Below, in pieces: positions 25,698-33,418 of a stretch of 64,000 bases of DNA. The notes below the pieces were generated by a model. The model had not been told where the DNA came from. It did no database searches and saw nothing but the letters and a program-made list of their open reading frames with translations. Within the stretch, counting starts at the first letter, position 1. The number at the start of each line of letters is the position of its first letter. Source of the stretch: Anoxybacillus thermarum (GTDB lineage: Bacteria > Bacillota > Bacilli > Bacillales > Anoxybacillaceae). The stretch lies in NCBI RefSeq assembly GCF_000836725.1, contig NZ_JXTH01000004.1, positions 1 to 64,000 of the forward strand, given 5' to 3'. The translations under genes and the position numbers were made by a program.

Positions 25698-26438
25698 ATG
25701 AATCCGTTAGTTGTAGAACAAATGACAGTTGCATATGACCGGCAGCTTGTATTGGAGAATGTGTCGTTTTCTGTTCCTGAAGGAAAGTTAGTCGGGGTGA
25801 TCGGCCCAAACGGAGCGGGAAAATCAACGTTAATGAAAGCGATGTTAAATTTTATTCCGCGCATGCACGGACATGTTTTCGTATACGGTCAACCATATGA
25901 AAAGCAACGCCATCTTGTTGGATATGTTCCACAACGAAATTCGGTCGATTGGGATTTTCCGACGAATGCGCTTGACGTCGTATTAATGGGGAGATACGGT
26001 CATATCGGATTATGGAAACGACCGAGAAAAGAAGATATAGATATGGCTATGCAATGTTTAGATAAAGTTGGCATGTTGCCGTATGCAAAGCGACAAATTA
26101 GCCAATTATCTGGCGGGCAGCAACAACGTGTATTTTTGGCGCGTGCGCTAGCACAAGACGCTTCCATTTATTTTATGGATGAACCGTTTGTTGGGGTAGA
26201 TGCAGCCACAGAAAAAGCGATTGTCCAACTGTTAAATGAATTAAAAACGCGTGGAAAAACAGTATTAGTCGTTCATCATGATTTGCAAACGGTACGGGAT
26301 TATTTTGATTACGTTTTACTGCTAAATAAACGTGTCATTGCATTTGGAGAGACAGAAAGTGTATTTACGTATGACCATATTCAAAAAACGTATGGTGGAA
26401 AAGTGACTTTTCTTTCTTCCACACATATTGTGGGGTGA
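25698..26438 (+). CDS. mntB: Manganese ABC transporter ATP-binding protein
   Basis: 246 residues from ATG 25698, six bases after AAGGGGA; the ATG at 25692 overlaps the previous stop but sits on the Shine-Dalgarno. Walker A is GPNGAGKST (about 36-44), the signature is LSGGQQQRVFLARAL, Walker B is IYFMDEPFVGVDA, and the switch is VVHHDLQ. It drives import with the two permeases that follow. SVDWDFPTNALDVVLMGRYG in part is typical of the manganese/zinc family. Confidence 0.93.
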   Translation: MNPLVVEQMTVAYDRQLVLENVSFSVPEGKLVGVIGPNGAGKSTLMKAMLNFIPRMHGHVFVYGQPYEKQRHLVGYVPQRNSVDWDFPTNALDVVLMGRYGHIGLWKRPRKEDIDMAMQCLDKVGMLPYAKRQISQLSGGQQQRVFLARALAQDASIYFMDEPFVGVDAATEKAIVQLLNELKTRGKTVLVVHHDLQTVRDYFDYVLLLNKRVIAFGETESVFTYDHIQKTYGGKVTFLSSTHIVG

Positions 26439-26443
26439 ATAGG

Positions 26444-27343
26444 ATGGATATTAATGTTCAATGGGTATTTACAAGCACGGCTTTGCTTGGATTAGCCAGC
26501 GGGATGATCGGAACGTTTGCCTTGCTAAAAAAACAAAGTTTAATAGGAGATGCGATGGCGCACGCTGCTCTTCCTGGTATTTGTATCGCTTTTCTTTTAT
26601 ATGGACAAAAATCGCTACTTCTTTTTCTCATTGGCGCTACTTGTTCGGGATATATTGCGACGATATGCATTCAGTTTATTGTGAAACATACGCGTGTAAA
26701 AGAAGATGCCGCGATCGGTATTGTGTTGTCTGTATTTTTTGGTTTAGGCATTGTGCTATTGACATGGATTAATCAACATGAAGGCGGAAATCAAAGTGGA
26801 ATTCATGACTTTTTGTTTGGAAAGGCAGCGTCATTGACTGGAAGTGATGTCAATGTGTTAACTGTAACAGCTGTAACGGTCATTATTATGATTCTCATTT
26901 TCTTTAAAGAGTTTAAAATCATTACATTTGACCGAGCGTTTGCGCAAGGAATTGGTATACCCGTATCGCTGTTAAATGGTGTGCTTATGTTTTTAATCGT
27001 TTCTGTTGTTGTTATTGGTTTACAAGCAGTAGGCGTTGTGTTAATGTCCGCACTACTTATTACCCCCGCATTAGCTGCGAGATATTGGACAGAAAAACTT
27101 GAATGGATGACGTTATTAGCCGGGGGATTCGGTGCTTTATCAGGGGTGGCCGGGGCATATATTAGTTTAATCGCCTATGCACCCACTGGTCCACTTGTTA
27201 TTATTTTTGCGACGGTGCTGTTTATTTTTTCATTTTTATTTGCTCCGAAACGTGGTTTATGTAGCAAAATGATTCGGCGCCATATAGAAAGAAAAAAATT
27301 GCAATCTCAACAACTGATGTATAAGCGAGGAGAGCAACTATGA
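26444..27343 (+). CDS. mntC: Manganese ABC transporter permease 1
   Basis: 299 residues, ABC-3 family, eight or nine membrane helices. ATG 26444 follows GGGGTGAATAGG. Family motifs are LASGMIGTFALLKKQSLIGDAMAHAALPGICIAF (in parts) and GVVLMSALLITPALAARYWT. The C-terminus is basic. The end overlaps the next permease by four bases. Two different permeases in one operon suggest a heterodimeric channel, as in Bacillus MntCD. Confidence 0.92.
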   Translation: MDINVQWVFTSTALLGLASGMIGTFALLKKQSLIGDAMAHAALPGICIAFLLYGQKSLLLFLIGATCSGYIATICIQFIVKHTRVKEDAAIGIVLSVFFGLGIVLLTWINQHEGGNQSGIHDFLFGKAASLTGSDVNVLTVTAVTVIIMILIFFKEFKIITFDRAFAQGIGIPVSLLNGVLMFLIVSVVVIGLQAVGVVLMSALLITPALAARYWTEKLEWMTLLAGGFGALSGVAGAYISLIAYAPTGPLVIIFATVLFIFSFLFAPKRGLCSKMIRRHIERKKLQSQQLMYKRGEQL

Positions 27344-28209
27344 GTTATACGATGTGGATTTTACTCACTGCATCTCTTGTCGGCATCAACTGCGGATTAG
27401 TCGGTACATTTCTTGTGTTGCGAAAAATGTCAATGCTGTCCGATGCCATTAGCCATAGTGTGTTGCTCGGTATTGTTGGAGCGTACATGGTCAGTCATCA
27501 TCTGCAAGGTGTGTCTATGCTCGTTGGTGCATTAATTGTTGGATTGCTCACGACATTTCTCGTTCAATGGCTGCATCAAAAAGGGGTTCAAAATGATGCA
27601 GCAATCGGAGTTGTGTTTACATGTTTGTTTGCTATCGGTGTTGTTCTCATTTCTCTCTTTGCAGATCGTGTCCATTTAGATGTTGAACATGCATTAATGG
27701 GAGAGATTGCATTTGTGCCTTGGGATGTGCTTGAAGTCGGAGGCAAAAGCATCGGTCCGAAAGCGATTTGGTTGCTTGGATTTGTTTTAGCTATCAATAT
27801 ATTTTGCATCGTTTTTGCTTACAAAGAATTCAAAATTAGCTCATTTGATTATGAAATGGCAGTCACGCTCGGCATTCCGGTTGTATTGATTCATTATGTA
27901 TTAATGGGAATGTTGTCATTAACGACCGTTGCATCATTTGATAGCGTTGGCGCCATTTTAGTAGTAGCGATGCTTATTGTACCGAGTGCAACGGCATACT
28001 TATGGACGGATCGGCTAAGTGTGATGCTTATATGCAGTGCGCTCATTGGTGTGTTAGCGTCGATGATCGGTTACATGATTGCAACGGTATTCAATGTATC
28101 TATTTCCGGAGCAATTGCTGTATCAACAGGTGTCATCTTTTTTATCTCTTTATGGATCGCGCCAAAACACGGACTATTACGAAAGTGGTTAAAAAAATCT
28201 CCTGCCTAG
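27340..28209 (+). CDS. mntD: Manganese ABC transporter permease 2
   Basis: 289 residues, second ABC-3 permease: VGTFLVLRKMSMLSDAISHSVLLGIVGAYM in part, and SVGAILVVAMLIVPSATAYLWTDRL in part. ATG 27340 overlaps the stop of mntC and follows GAGGAGAGCAACT. The stop codon TAG is inside the palindromic terminator. Confidence 0.92.
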   Translation: MSYTMWILLTASLVGINCGLVGTFLVLRKMSMLSDAISHSVLLGIVGAYMVSHHLQGVSMLVGALIVGLLTTFLVQWLHQKGVQNDAAIGVVFTCLFAIGVVLISLFADRVHLDVEHALMGEIAFVPWDVLEVGGKSIGPKAIWLLGFVLAINIFCIVFAYKEFKISSFDYEMAVTLGIPVVLIHYVLMGMLSLTTVASFDSVGAILVVAMLIVPSATAYLWTDRLSVMLICSALIGVLASMIGYMIATVFNVSISGAIAVSTGVIFFISLWIAPKHGLLRKWLKKSPA

Positions 28210-28226
28210 GCAGGAGATTAATCTTT
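28196..28226 (+). terminator. Terminator of the manganese transporter operon
   Basis: Perfect 24-base palindrome centred on CCTAGG (28196-28219), followed by AATCTTTTATT. It also overlaps the stop of the small gene on the minus strand. Confidence 0.8.
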
Positions 28227-28346
28227 TATTGAGGAAAGAAACGCATCCACAATGCTTACATCATTTGTAATAAGAAAAGCAGGAAGTAATGCAATAATTG
28301 TCACAACCGTCGCATAAGAGACAATAATATTTTTCACTATTTTCAC
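28218..28346 (-). CDS. Small membrane protein, 42 residues
   Basis: Open frame on the minus strand from GTG 28344-28346 to TAA 28218-28220. AAGGAAGTGAG precedes the GTG. The translation starts MKIVKNIIVSYATVV and continues TIIALLPAFLITND, one clear membrane helix, then a short acidic tail ending SSIKD. It has a basic N-terminus, a helix and a polar tail, which is the usual plan of small membrane proteins. I recognise no family. It is convergent with mntD and shares its terminator. Confidence 0.5.
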   Translation of the reverse strand: MKIVKNIIVSYATVVTIIALLPAFLITNDVSIVDAFLSSIKD

Positions 28347-28431
28347 TGTGCTCACTTCCTTTTGAATTTATTTTCTTATTTTTCTGTCATTTTGTCAACT
28401 TCTTTTTATAAGCAAAATGTTTATAAGAAAA

Positions 28432-28440
28432 TGGTATAAT
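28432..28440 (+). promoter_or_regulatory. Extended -10 promoter of the MFS gene
   Basis: TGGTATAAT, a TGN-extended -10 box without a good -35 hexamer, about 30 bases before the MFS start. Confidence 0.55.
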
Positions 28441-28471
28441 AAAAAAATAGTTGTTTGAAAGGGGGGGTACG

Positions 28472-29713
28472 GTGCGAATACGAGATTGGGATCGGAATTT
28501 ACGCATTCGTTTAATTGGAGAGTCATTGGTCGGGGTTACATTTTGGATGATATTTCCTTTTATCGCTATTTATTTTTCAGAGATGTTTGGTAAAGAAAAA
28601 ACAGGTATATTACTTGTTATTTCGCAATTATTTTCCGTGATTGCTAATTTGCTTGGCGGGTATTTGGCTGATCGATTCGGAAGAAAAAAAATGATGGTGT
28701 TTGCTGCTTGTGGACAAGCGCTTGCTTTTTTGCTATTTGCATTGGTCAATTCTCCGTTATTTTCATCGCCGTTCATGAGTTTTATTTGTTTTGCTCTTGT
28801 AGGGGTATGTGGTTCACTTTATTGGCCTGCTAGCCAAGCGATGGTGGCTGATGTTGTTTCGGAAAAAGATCAAAGTCGCGTTTTTGCCGTGTTTTACACG
28901 ATGAATAACGTCATGGTTGTCATCGGTCCGCTGCTCGGTGGAATATTTTATCCTGAGCATCGTTTTTTCCTATTTTTAATCGCGGGAACGTTTTGTGCTA
29001 TCGTCGCGATTGTTCTTTCCATTTATTTAGAGGAAACAGCACCGATATGGAGAAAAACAACAGGGACGTGGTATATGTTTTTTGTTGAGCAATTGAACAA
29101 TTATCGTCTCATTGCAAAAGATCGGACGTTCCTTTTATTTATTGTTGCTGGTATTCTTGTGGCACAAACGTTTATGCAACTCGACATTTTACTTCCTGTT
29201 TACATAAAGGAAGTTGTTTCAAAACAAACATTATTTTCTGTTGGTTCATGGTCACTTTCGTTGAGCGGGGAGAAAGCGTTTAGTGTCCTAATTGCTGAAA
29301 ACGGATTGCTTGTCGCTTTATTTACGGTAGCTGTGACGAAGTGGATGGAAAACTATAAAGAAAAATGGGTGTTTGTCTTTTCTTCACTCTTTTACGGAAT
29401 CGCTATTTTTCTTTTTGGTCAAACCACATCGCTATGGATGATGATCTTTTTAATCGCCTTATTTACGCTAGCAGAACTAATGACAGTCGGCTTACAACAA
29501 ACGTTTGTTGCTAAATTAGCACCTGAACATATGCGCGGACAATATTTTGCTGCAGCGAGCTTACGTTTTACGCTTGGGCGCATGATGGCACCACTCGCTT
29601 TGACGTTGCCGTTTGCGTATCATTGGACGTTTTTTATCTTAACGTTACTTGCCGTATGCAGTGCTTGGCTGTATGCGATCATGTTTCGAGCGATGGAGGA
29701 AAAACAAGCATGA
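28472..29713 (+). CDS. MFS transporter, drug-efflux-like
   Basis: 413 residues from GTG 28472, after AAAGGGGGGGTACG. Twelve hydrophobic segments are seen. The loop 2-3 signature is GGYLADRFGRKKMM (about 66-79), and helix 4-5 reads ALVGVCGSLYWPASQAMVADVV in part. A long cytoplasmic loop separates the halves. The next gene overlaps by four bases (ATGA). MFS proteins of this kind export drugs or metabolites; the substrate cannot be inferred. Confidence 0.85.
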   Translation: MRIRDWDRNLRIRLIGESLVGVTFWMIFPFIAIYFSEMFGKEKTGILLVISQLFSVIANLLGGYLADRFGRKKMMVFAACGQALAFLLFALVNSPLFSSPFMSFICFALVGVCGSLYWPASQAMVADVVSEKDQSRVFAVFYTMNNVMVVIGPLLGGIFYPEHRFFLFLIAGTFCAIVAIVLSIYLEETAPIWRKTTGTWYMFFVEQLNNYRLIAKDRTFLLFIVAGILVAQTFMQLDILLPVYIKEVVSKQTLFSVGSWSLSLSGEKAFSVLIAENGLLVALFTVAVTKWMENYKEKWVFVFSSLFYGIAIFLFGQTTSLWMMIFLIALFTLAELMTVGLQQTFVAKLAPEHMRGQYFAAASLRFTLGRMMAPLALTLPFAYHWTFFILTLLAVCSAWLYAIMFRAMEEKQA

Positions 29714-30270
29714 TTATTTTCATTCGGCACGGAAAGCCTGTTTGTAAAAGAAGCGGATGGATGACGAGAGAACAATTAATCAACTGGTTAAAAGCATACG
29801 ATGAGGCGATCGTTTATGACGAGCCTCTATCGTATGCGGAAGCAAAAGAAAAAATAAAATGCGCATCTGTCGTCCTTGTTAGTTCGCTTGCTCGCGCTCG
29901 CCATTCAGCGTCTTTATTGCAACCAGCAAGTCCAATTGAGGAGCACAAATGGCTAAATGAAGCCCCACTCCCTCAACCACCAAAGTGGATGAAAGGTGTA
30001 TATCCGCTATGGATGTGGCTTATTTTGTTGCGCTTGTTATGGTTTTGTGGATATGGAGAGGAGCCTTATACCAAAACAAAGCAGCGAGCGATGAAAGCGG
30101 CACAACAGCTCGTCCACTATGCTCGAACGGGAACCGTTGTCGTCATTGGACATGGTTGGTTTCATTTGCTTGTTAGTCGGCAACTCAAACGATATGGTTG
30201 GCTTGCAAAAAAGAAAAAATGGGCGTATTGGGAAGCTGTGACGTTGTCGTTGACAAGGCGCACACCGTGA
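29710..30270 (+). CDS. Histidine phosphatase-like protein
   Basis: 186 residues from ATG 29710. The N-terminal IIFIRHGKP is the RHG motif of the histidine phosphatase superfamily, SSLARARHSA supplies the second arginine, and VVVIGHGWFH the second catalytic histidine. The internal region (about 95-125) is unusually hydrophobic and aromatic (MKGVYPLWMWLILLRLLWF), so it may touch the membrane. It is translationally coupled to the MFS transporter. Function unknown. The broad-family call is secure. Confidence 0.75.
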   Translation: MIIFIRHGKPVCKRSGWMTREQLINWLKAYDEAIVYDEPLSYAEAKEKIKCASVVLVSSLARARHSASLLQPASPIEEHKWLNEAPLPQPPKWMKGVYPLWMWLILLRLLWFCGYGEEPYTKTKQRAMKAAQQLVHYARTGTVVVIGHGWFHLLVSRQLKRYGWLAKKKKWAYWEAVTLSLTRRTP

Positions 30271-30369
30271 TGTACATATATGGTGTGTAGCCCCTTCTTT
30301 TTCTCATATTTTCCCTTTTCTTCTCATACATATGATGATGTAAATATGAGAAAAAGAGGGGAAATACGT

Positions 30370-30996
30370 GTGAATGAACAAGGGGGATTACAAAAAGAAG
30401 CGATGACACGAAGCGAACGACGAAAACGAAAACGACGATTTGTTTTTGTGTGTTTATTATTCGTTGTAAGCGCGTGTGTCGTCGGGGCATGGGGAATGGT
30501 GAAACGAGAGACGAATGAGCAAAAAGTAATCGAACAATTCATCATCGCGTTGCGTCAAGAAGATGTACATACGTTGCGCCAATTTATTGATGGACCATTA
30601 AATCATAAGTCGCTCTCACCGCTTTTTGCGTATTTGCGCCAACACCCAGAAGGCTATGACCGAATAAAGAAAGAGTTAGAGCGGCAAAAAGATGATCGAG
30701 TTTACATAAAAGGATTAACGTCAACTCCACCGATTTTTTTAATGAAATTGTCGCAAGGAACACACAAATTTGAGCCCGCGTTATATCACGTCTATGTACA
30801 AACGAATGAGAAAGGGGCGCGTATTTTTATTAACAACGACTATGTTGGAGAAACGAATGTGCCGTTAACGCAAATCGGGACATATGTTCCTGGCTTATAC
30901 GAAGTGAAGATCGCTACTGATGAACACGAACGAACGGAAACAATATCGCTTTTCGGCGGTGAACGCATTCGGATGATCCGCCTTGATTTCAATTAA
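30370..30996 (+). CDS. Membrane-anchored extracellular protein, TcaA/YvbJ-like C-terminus
   Basis: 208 residues from GTG 30370, eight bases after GAGGGG; other starts are ATG 30346 and ATG 30403. A strongly basic segment (RSERRKRKRR) precedes one membrane helix (about 27-46, FVFVCLLFVVSACVVGAWGM). An extracellular helical part with REEDVHTLRQF-like repeats follows, then a beta domain with GARIFINNDYVGETNVPL and YVPGLYEVKIA. This end resembles PEGA-like or TcaA/YvbJ repeat domains of cell-envelope proteins. The zinc ribbon usual in YvbJ is missing. Function unknown. Confidence 0.6.
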   Translation: MNEQGGLQKEAMTRSERRKRKRRFVFVCLLFVVSACVVGAWGMVKRETNEQKVIEQFIIALRQEDVHTLRQFIDGPLNHKSLSPLFAYLRQHPEGYDRIKKELERQKDDRVYIKGLTSTPPIFLMKLSQGTHKFEPALYHVYVQTNEKGARIFINNDYVGETNVPLTQIGTYVPGLYEVKIATDEHERTETISLFGGERIRMIRLDFN

Positions 30997-31027
30997 AAGG
31001 ATGCAGCGATACGTTGCGTCTTTTTTT
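30995..31027 (+). terminator. Terminator after the anchored protein gene
   Basis: AAAAGGATGCAGCG / CGTTGCGTCTTTTTTT hairpin overlapping the stop codon. Confidence 0.78.
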
Positions 31028-31134
31028 ATGAACAATTGAAACATATCTTTTCGCTCGTACGTAATACAGTCAGCGTTTCCATTTAGTAAAAAATCATAGT
31101 AAAATAAAGGATCATAGACGATCGGAGGAAAACG

Positions 31135-31794
31135 ATGAAACGATTCATTCGAACGATATGGCGATGGTTTGTATCATGGAACGTTGGGTTATTTAGTGCT
31201 CTTATTTCATTGTTTGCGTTTCGCTTACCGTTTCCTATTTCATTTTTGCTCGGAGTAAGTATAGGAGTGATGTATTCACTTTACATGAAGAAAAAAGAAA
31301 AGAAAAATCCATTATATGATTTTAAGGACGAGCGTTTGAAAGATGCGAAAAAAAAGGTTCGGAAAATAGGAAAAAGTTTGTGGAGAATTCGTTCAGTTGC
31401 GATGTTTTCTAAACTTTCCCGTTTGTACGCCATTTGTCAAAAAATCATTGAAATTGTCGAAAAACAACCGGATCGTCTCGCTGTCGCGCAACCGTTTTTT
31501 AACACAACATTGGACTCCATTGTTACAATTATTGATAAATATGTTTATTTAACAAAACAACCCGTAAAAAGTGAGGAGATTCGTCAGGCAATTCATGAAG
31601 CAGAAGAAGCGCTTGGTCTTGCGCTAATGAAAGCAGAAAACGAACTGTTGGACATGCTTGAAGAAGATTTGTTTGATTTAAAGACGGAAGTAAAACTTGT
31701 GAAACATACGGTTGCATCAGAGGATCCCCTTTCTTTACCAATAAAACATACAGTAACAATAACGGAGGAGAAAAAGCATGAGCAAAAACGATGA
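31135..31794 (+). CDS. xpaC: XpaC-like protein
   Basis: 219 residues. Two N-terminal membrane segments are seen (about 12-30 and 34-52), then a cytoplasmic helical domain starting KKEKKNPLYDFKDERL. A family feature is the long three-helix region with TTLDSIVTIIDKYVYLTKQPVKSEE in part. It matches Bacillus XpaC, named for hydrolysis of an indolyl phosphate, with an unproven biochemical role. It overlaps the telA/yaaN gene by 17 bases, as in Bacillus, where the two are partners. ATG 31135 follows CGGAGGAAAACG. Confidence 0.85.
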   Translation: MKRFIRTIWRWFVSWNVGLFSALISLFAFRLPFPISFLLGVSIGVMYSLYMKKKEKKNPLYDFKDERLKDAKKKVRKIGKSLWRIRSVAMFSKLSRLYAICQKIIEIVEKQPDRLAVAQPFFNTTLDSIVTIIDKYVYLTKQPVKSEEIRQAIHEAEEALGLALMKAENELLDMLEEDLFDLKTEVKLVKHTVASEDPLSLPIKHTVTITEEKKHEQKR

Positions 31795-32929
31795 AATGCT
31801 TTGGACAAGTTCGATCGATTCGTTACTTGCTAATCCATTTGGCGAAGTAACAGAAGTAAGGGACAAGCCATCATCTTCGCGTTTCATTGACCAATTAAAA
31901 GAAGAACATCGTCAAAAAGCGTTCGCACTTGCAGAACAAATTGATCCGCGCAATCATCAAGCTATTTTACAATATGGAGTCGCGGCACAAGCGGAGTTGT
32001 CACGCTTTTCACATTCGATTTTAAACCATGTGCAGAAAAAAGATGCTGGATCTGTTGGAGAAGTCATTCAAGAGCTAATGAAAAAAATGAAAGAAGTAAA
32101 CGTTGAAGATTTTGCAATGAACAAAAAAAGCTTTTTCGTGCGCATGTTTCAATCTGTCACACAGTCTGTGCAACATATTTTATCTAAATATCAAAAATTA
32201 GGTGTCGACATTGATCGGATTGCCGATCAACTTGAAAAACATCGCCAAATGTTATTTCGTGACATTATGATGTTAGAAACATTATACGAAAAAAATAAAG
32301 AATACTTTGATGCATTAAACATTTATATTGCTGCTGCTGAGTTGAAGCTCGAACAACTGCGAACAAAAACAATTCCAGAGCTAGAGAAAAAAGCGTTACA
32401 GTCACAAAATCAAATGGATGTGCAAGAAGTAAATGATATGATTCAATTTGCTGACCGACTTGAAAAACGCATTCATGATTTAAAATTAAGTCGGCAAATT
32501 ACGCTCCAAACGGCACCACAAATTCGGCTCATTCAACATGTCAATCAAACGTTAGTCGAGCGCATTCAATCGTCCATTTTGACAGCCATTCCGCTTTGGA
32601 AAAATCAGCTTGTCATCGCATTAACGCTCCTTCGACAAAAGAAAGCAGTAGAAGCGCAAAAAGCGGTAACAAAAACGACGAATGAGTTGCTGTTGCGAAA
32701 CTCGGAAATGTTAAAAATAAATACAATTGAAGCCGCAAAAGAAAATGAAGAAGGGCTTGTCAGCATCGAAACGTTAAAGAAGACGCAGGAAAATTTATTA
32801 GAAACACTGGAAGAAGCGTTAAAAATTCAAGAAGAAGGTCGCATGAAGCGTCAGCGAGTAGAGCAAGAGCTTATCGAAATGGAAGAACAATTAAAACAAC
32901 GACTACTTACGTTAAAAAGGGCTGAATAA
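31778..32929 (+). CDS. telA: Toxic anion resistance protein, TelA/YaaN family
   Basis: 383 residues, cytoplasmic and mainly helical. Family signs are DPRNHQAILQYGVAAQAELSRFSHSILNHV in parts, FFVRMFQSVTQSVQHILSKYQ, and LTLLRQKKAVEAQKAVTKTTNELLLRNSEML in parts. TelA-type proteins are associated with tellurite and cell-wall antibiotic resistance, but the molecular role is unclear. It is partnered with XpaC upstream. ATG 31778 follows ACGGAGGAGAAAAAGC. Confidence 0.9.
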   Translation: MSKNDEMLWTSSIDSLLANPFGEVTEVRDKPSSSRFIDQLKEEHRQKAFALAEQIDPRNHQAILQYGVAAQAELSRFSHSILNHVQKKDAGSVGEVIQELMKKMKEVNVEDFAMNKKSFFVRMFQSVTQSVQHILSKYQKLGVDIDRIADQLEKHRQMLFRDIMMLETLYEKNKEYFDALNIYIAAAELKLEQLRTKTIPELEKKALQSQNQMDVQEVNDMIQFADRLEKRIHDLKLSRQITLQTAPQIRLIQHVNQTLVERIQSSILTAIPLWKNQLVIALTLLRQKKAVEAQKAVTKTTNELLLRNSEMLKINTIEAAKENEEGLVSIETLKKTQENLLETLEEALKIQEEGRMKRQRVEQELIEMEEQLKQRLLTLKRAE

Positions 32930-32944
32930 AATCAGCTCTTTTTT
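32914..32944 (+). terminator. Terminator after telA
   Basis: AAAAAGGGCTGA (32914-32925) pairs with TCAGCTCTTTTTT, overlapping the stop codon. Confidence 0.78.
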
Positions 32945-32945
32945 A

Positions 32946-32974
32946 TTGATTTTATATACCTATTAGGGTATGAT
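32946..32974 (+). promoter_or_regulatory. Promoter with CsoR/CstR-like operator
   Basis: -35 TTGATT (32946-32951), 17 bases, -10 TATGAT (32969-32974). An ATACC-TATTAG-GGTAT dyad (32956-32971) covers the spacer and the -10. ATACC...GGTAT dyads are the operators of CsoR-family repressors. The genes that follow are sulfane-sulfur genes, which points to CstR, the persulfide-sensing member. No csoR/cstR gene is in the window. Confidence 0.65.
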
Positions 32975-32995
32975 GTGTAAGGGAGGTAAGACAAT

Positions 32996-33349
32996 ATGAT
33001 TTATACACCAATTGTTCTGTTCACACTATATGCTTTGTATTATCGTTATGTACCTGTTCGTGGTGTCAAAGAGTTGACATCTTTATCATCATATGAACAT
33101 GTGACGTTGCTTGATGTGCGTGACTACAATGAGAAAGATGAGATAAATGGAGCGCTTCGGATTCCGGTTGCGTACTTAAAACGTCATTATCAAGCCATTC
33201 CAAATCGTCAAGTGATCATTATTGCAAAAAGCCATTTGGAGAAAAATGTCGCGATTCGATTGCTTAGACGTTATCATTTTTCTGTACAAGGATATTATAT
33301 AAAGGAACATGAGCATGCAAATGCGTTAAAGATGGTAAAATGTCACTAA
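32996..33349 (+). CDS. Membrane-anchored rhodanese-like protein without catalytic cysteine
   Basis: 117 residues. One membrane segment at residues 2-17 (YTPIVLFTLYALYY). A rhodanese fold follows: VTLLDVRDYNEKDEINGALRIPVAYL in part. At the position of the catalytic loop (CxxGxR) the sequence reads IIIAKSHLEKN, so there is no cysteine and sulfur transfer is unlikely. It is probably structural or regulatory. ATG 32996 follows GGGAGGTAAGACAAT. It is the first gene under the CsoR/CstR-like promoter. Confidence 0.75.
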   Translation: MIYTPIVLFTLYALYYRYVPVRGVKELTSLSSYEHVTLLDVRDYNEKDEINGALRIPVAYLKRHYQAIPNRQVIIIAKSHLEKNVAIRLLRRYHFSVQGYYIKEHEHANALKMVKCH

Positions 33350-33418
33350 CTGTTCAAACTTTATGAAATGATTGTTTGGTATAATACGGTTACACGTACT
33401 TGTATATGGAGGGGATAT

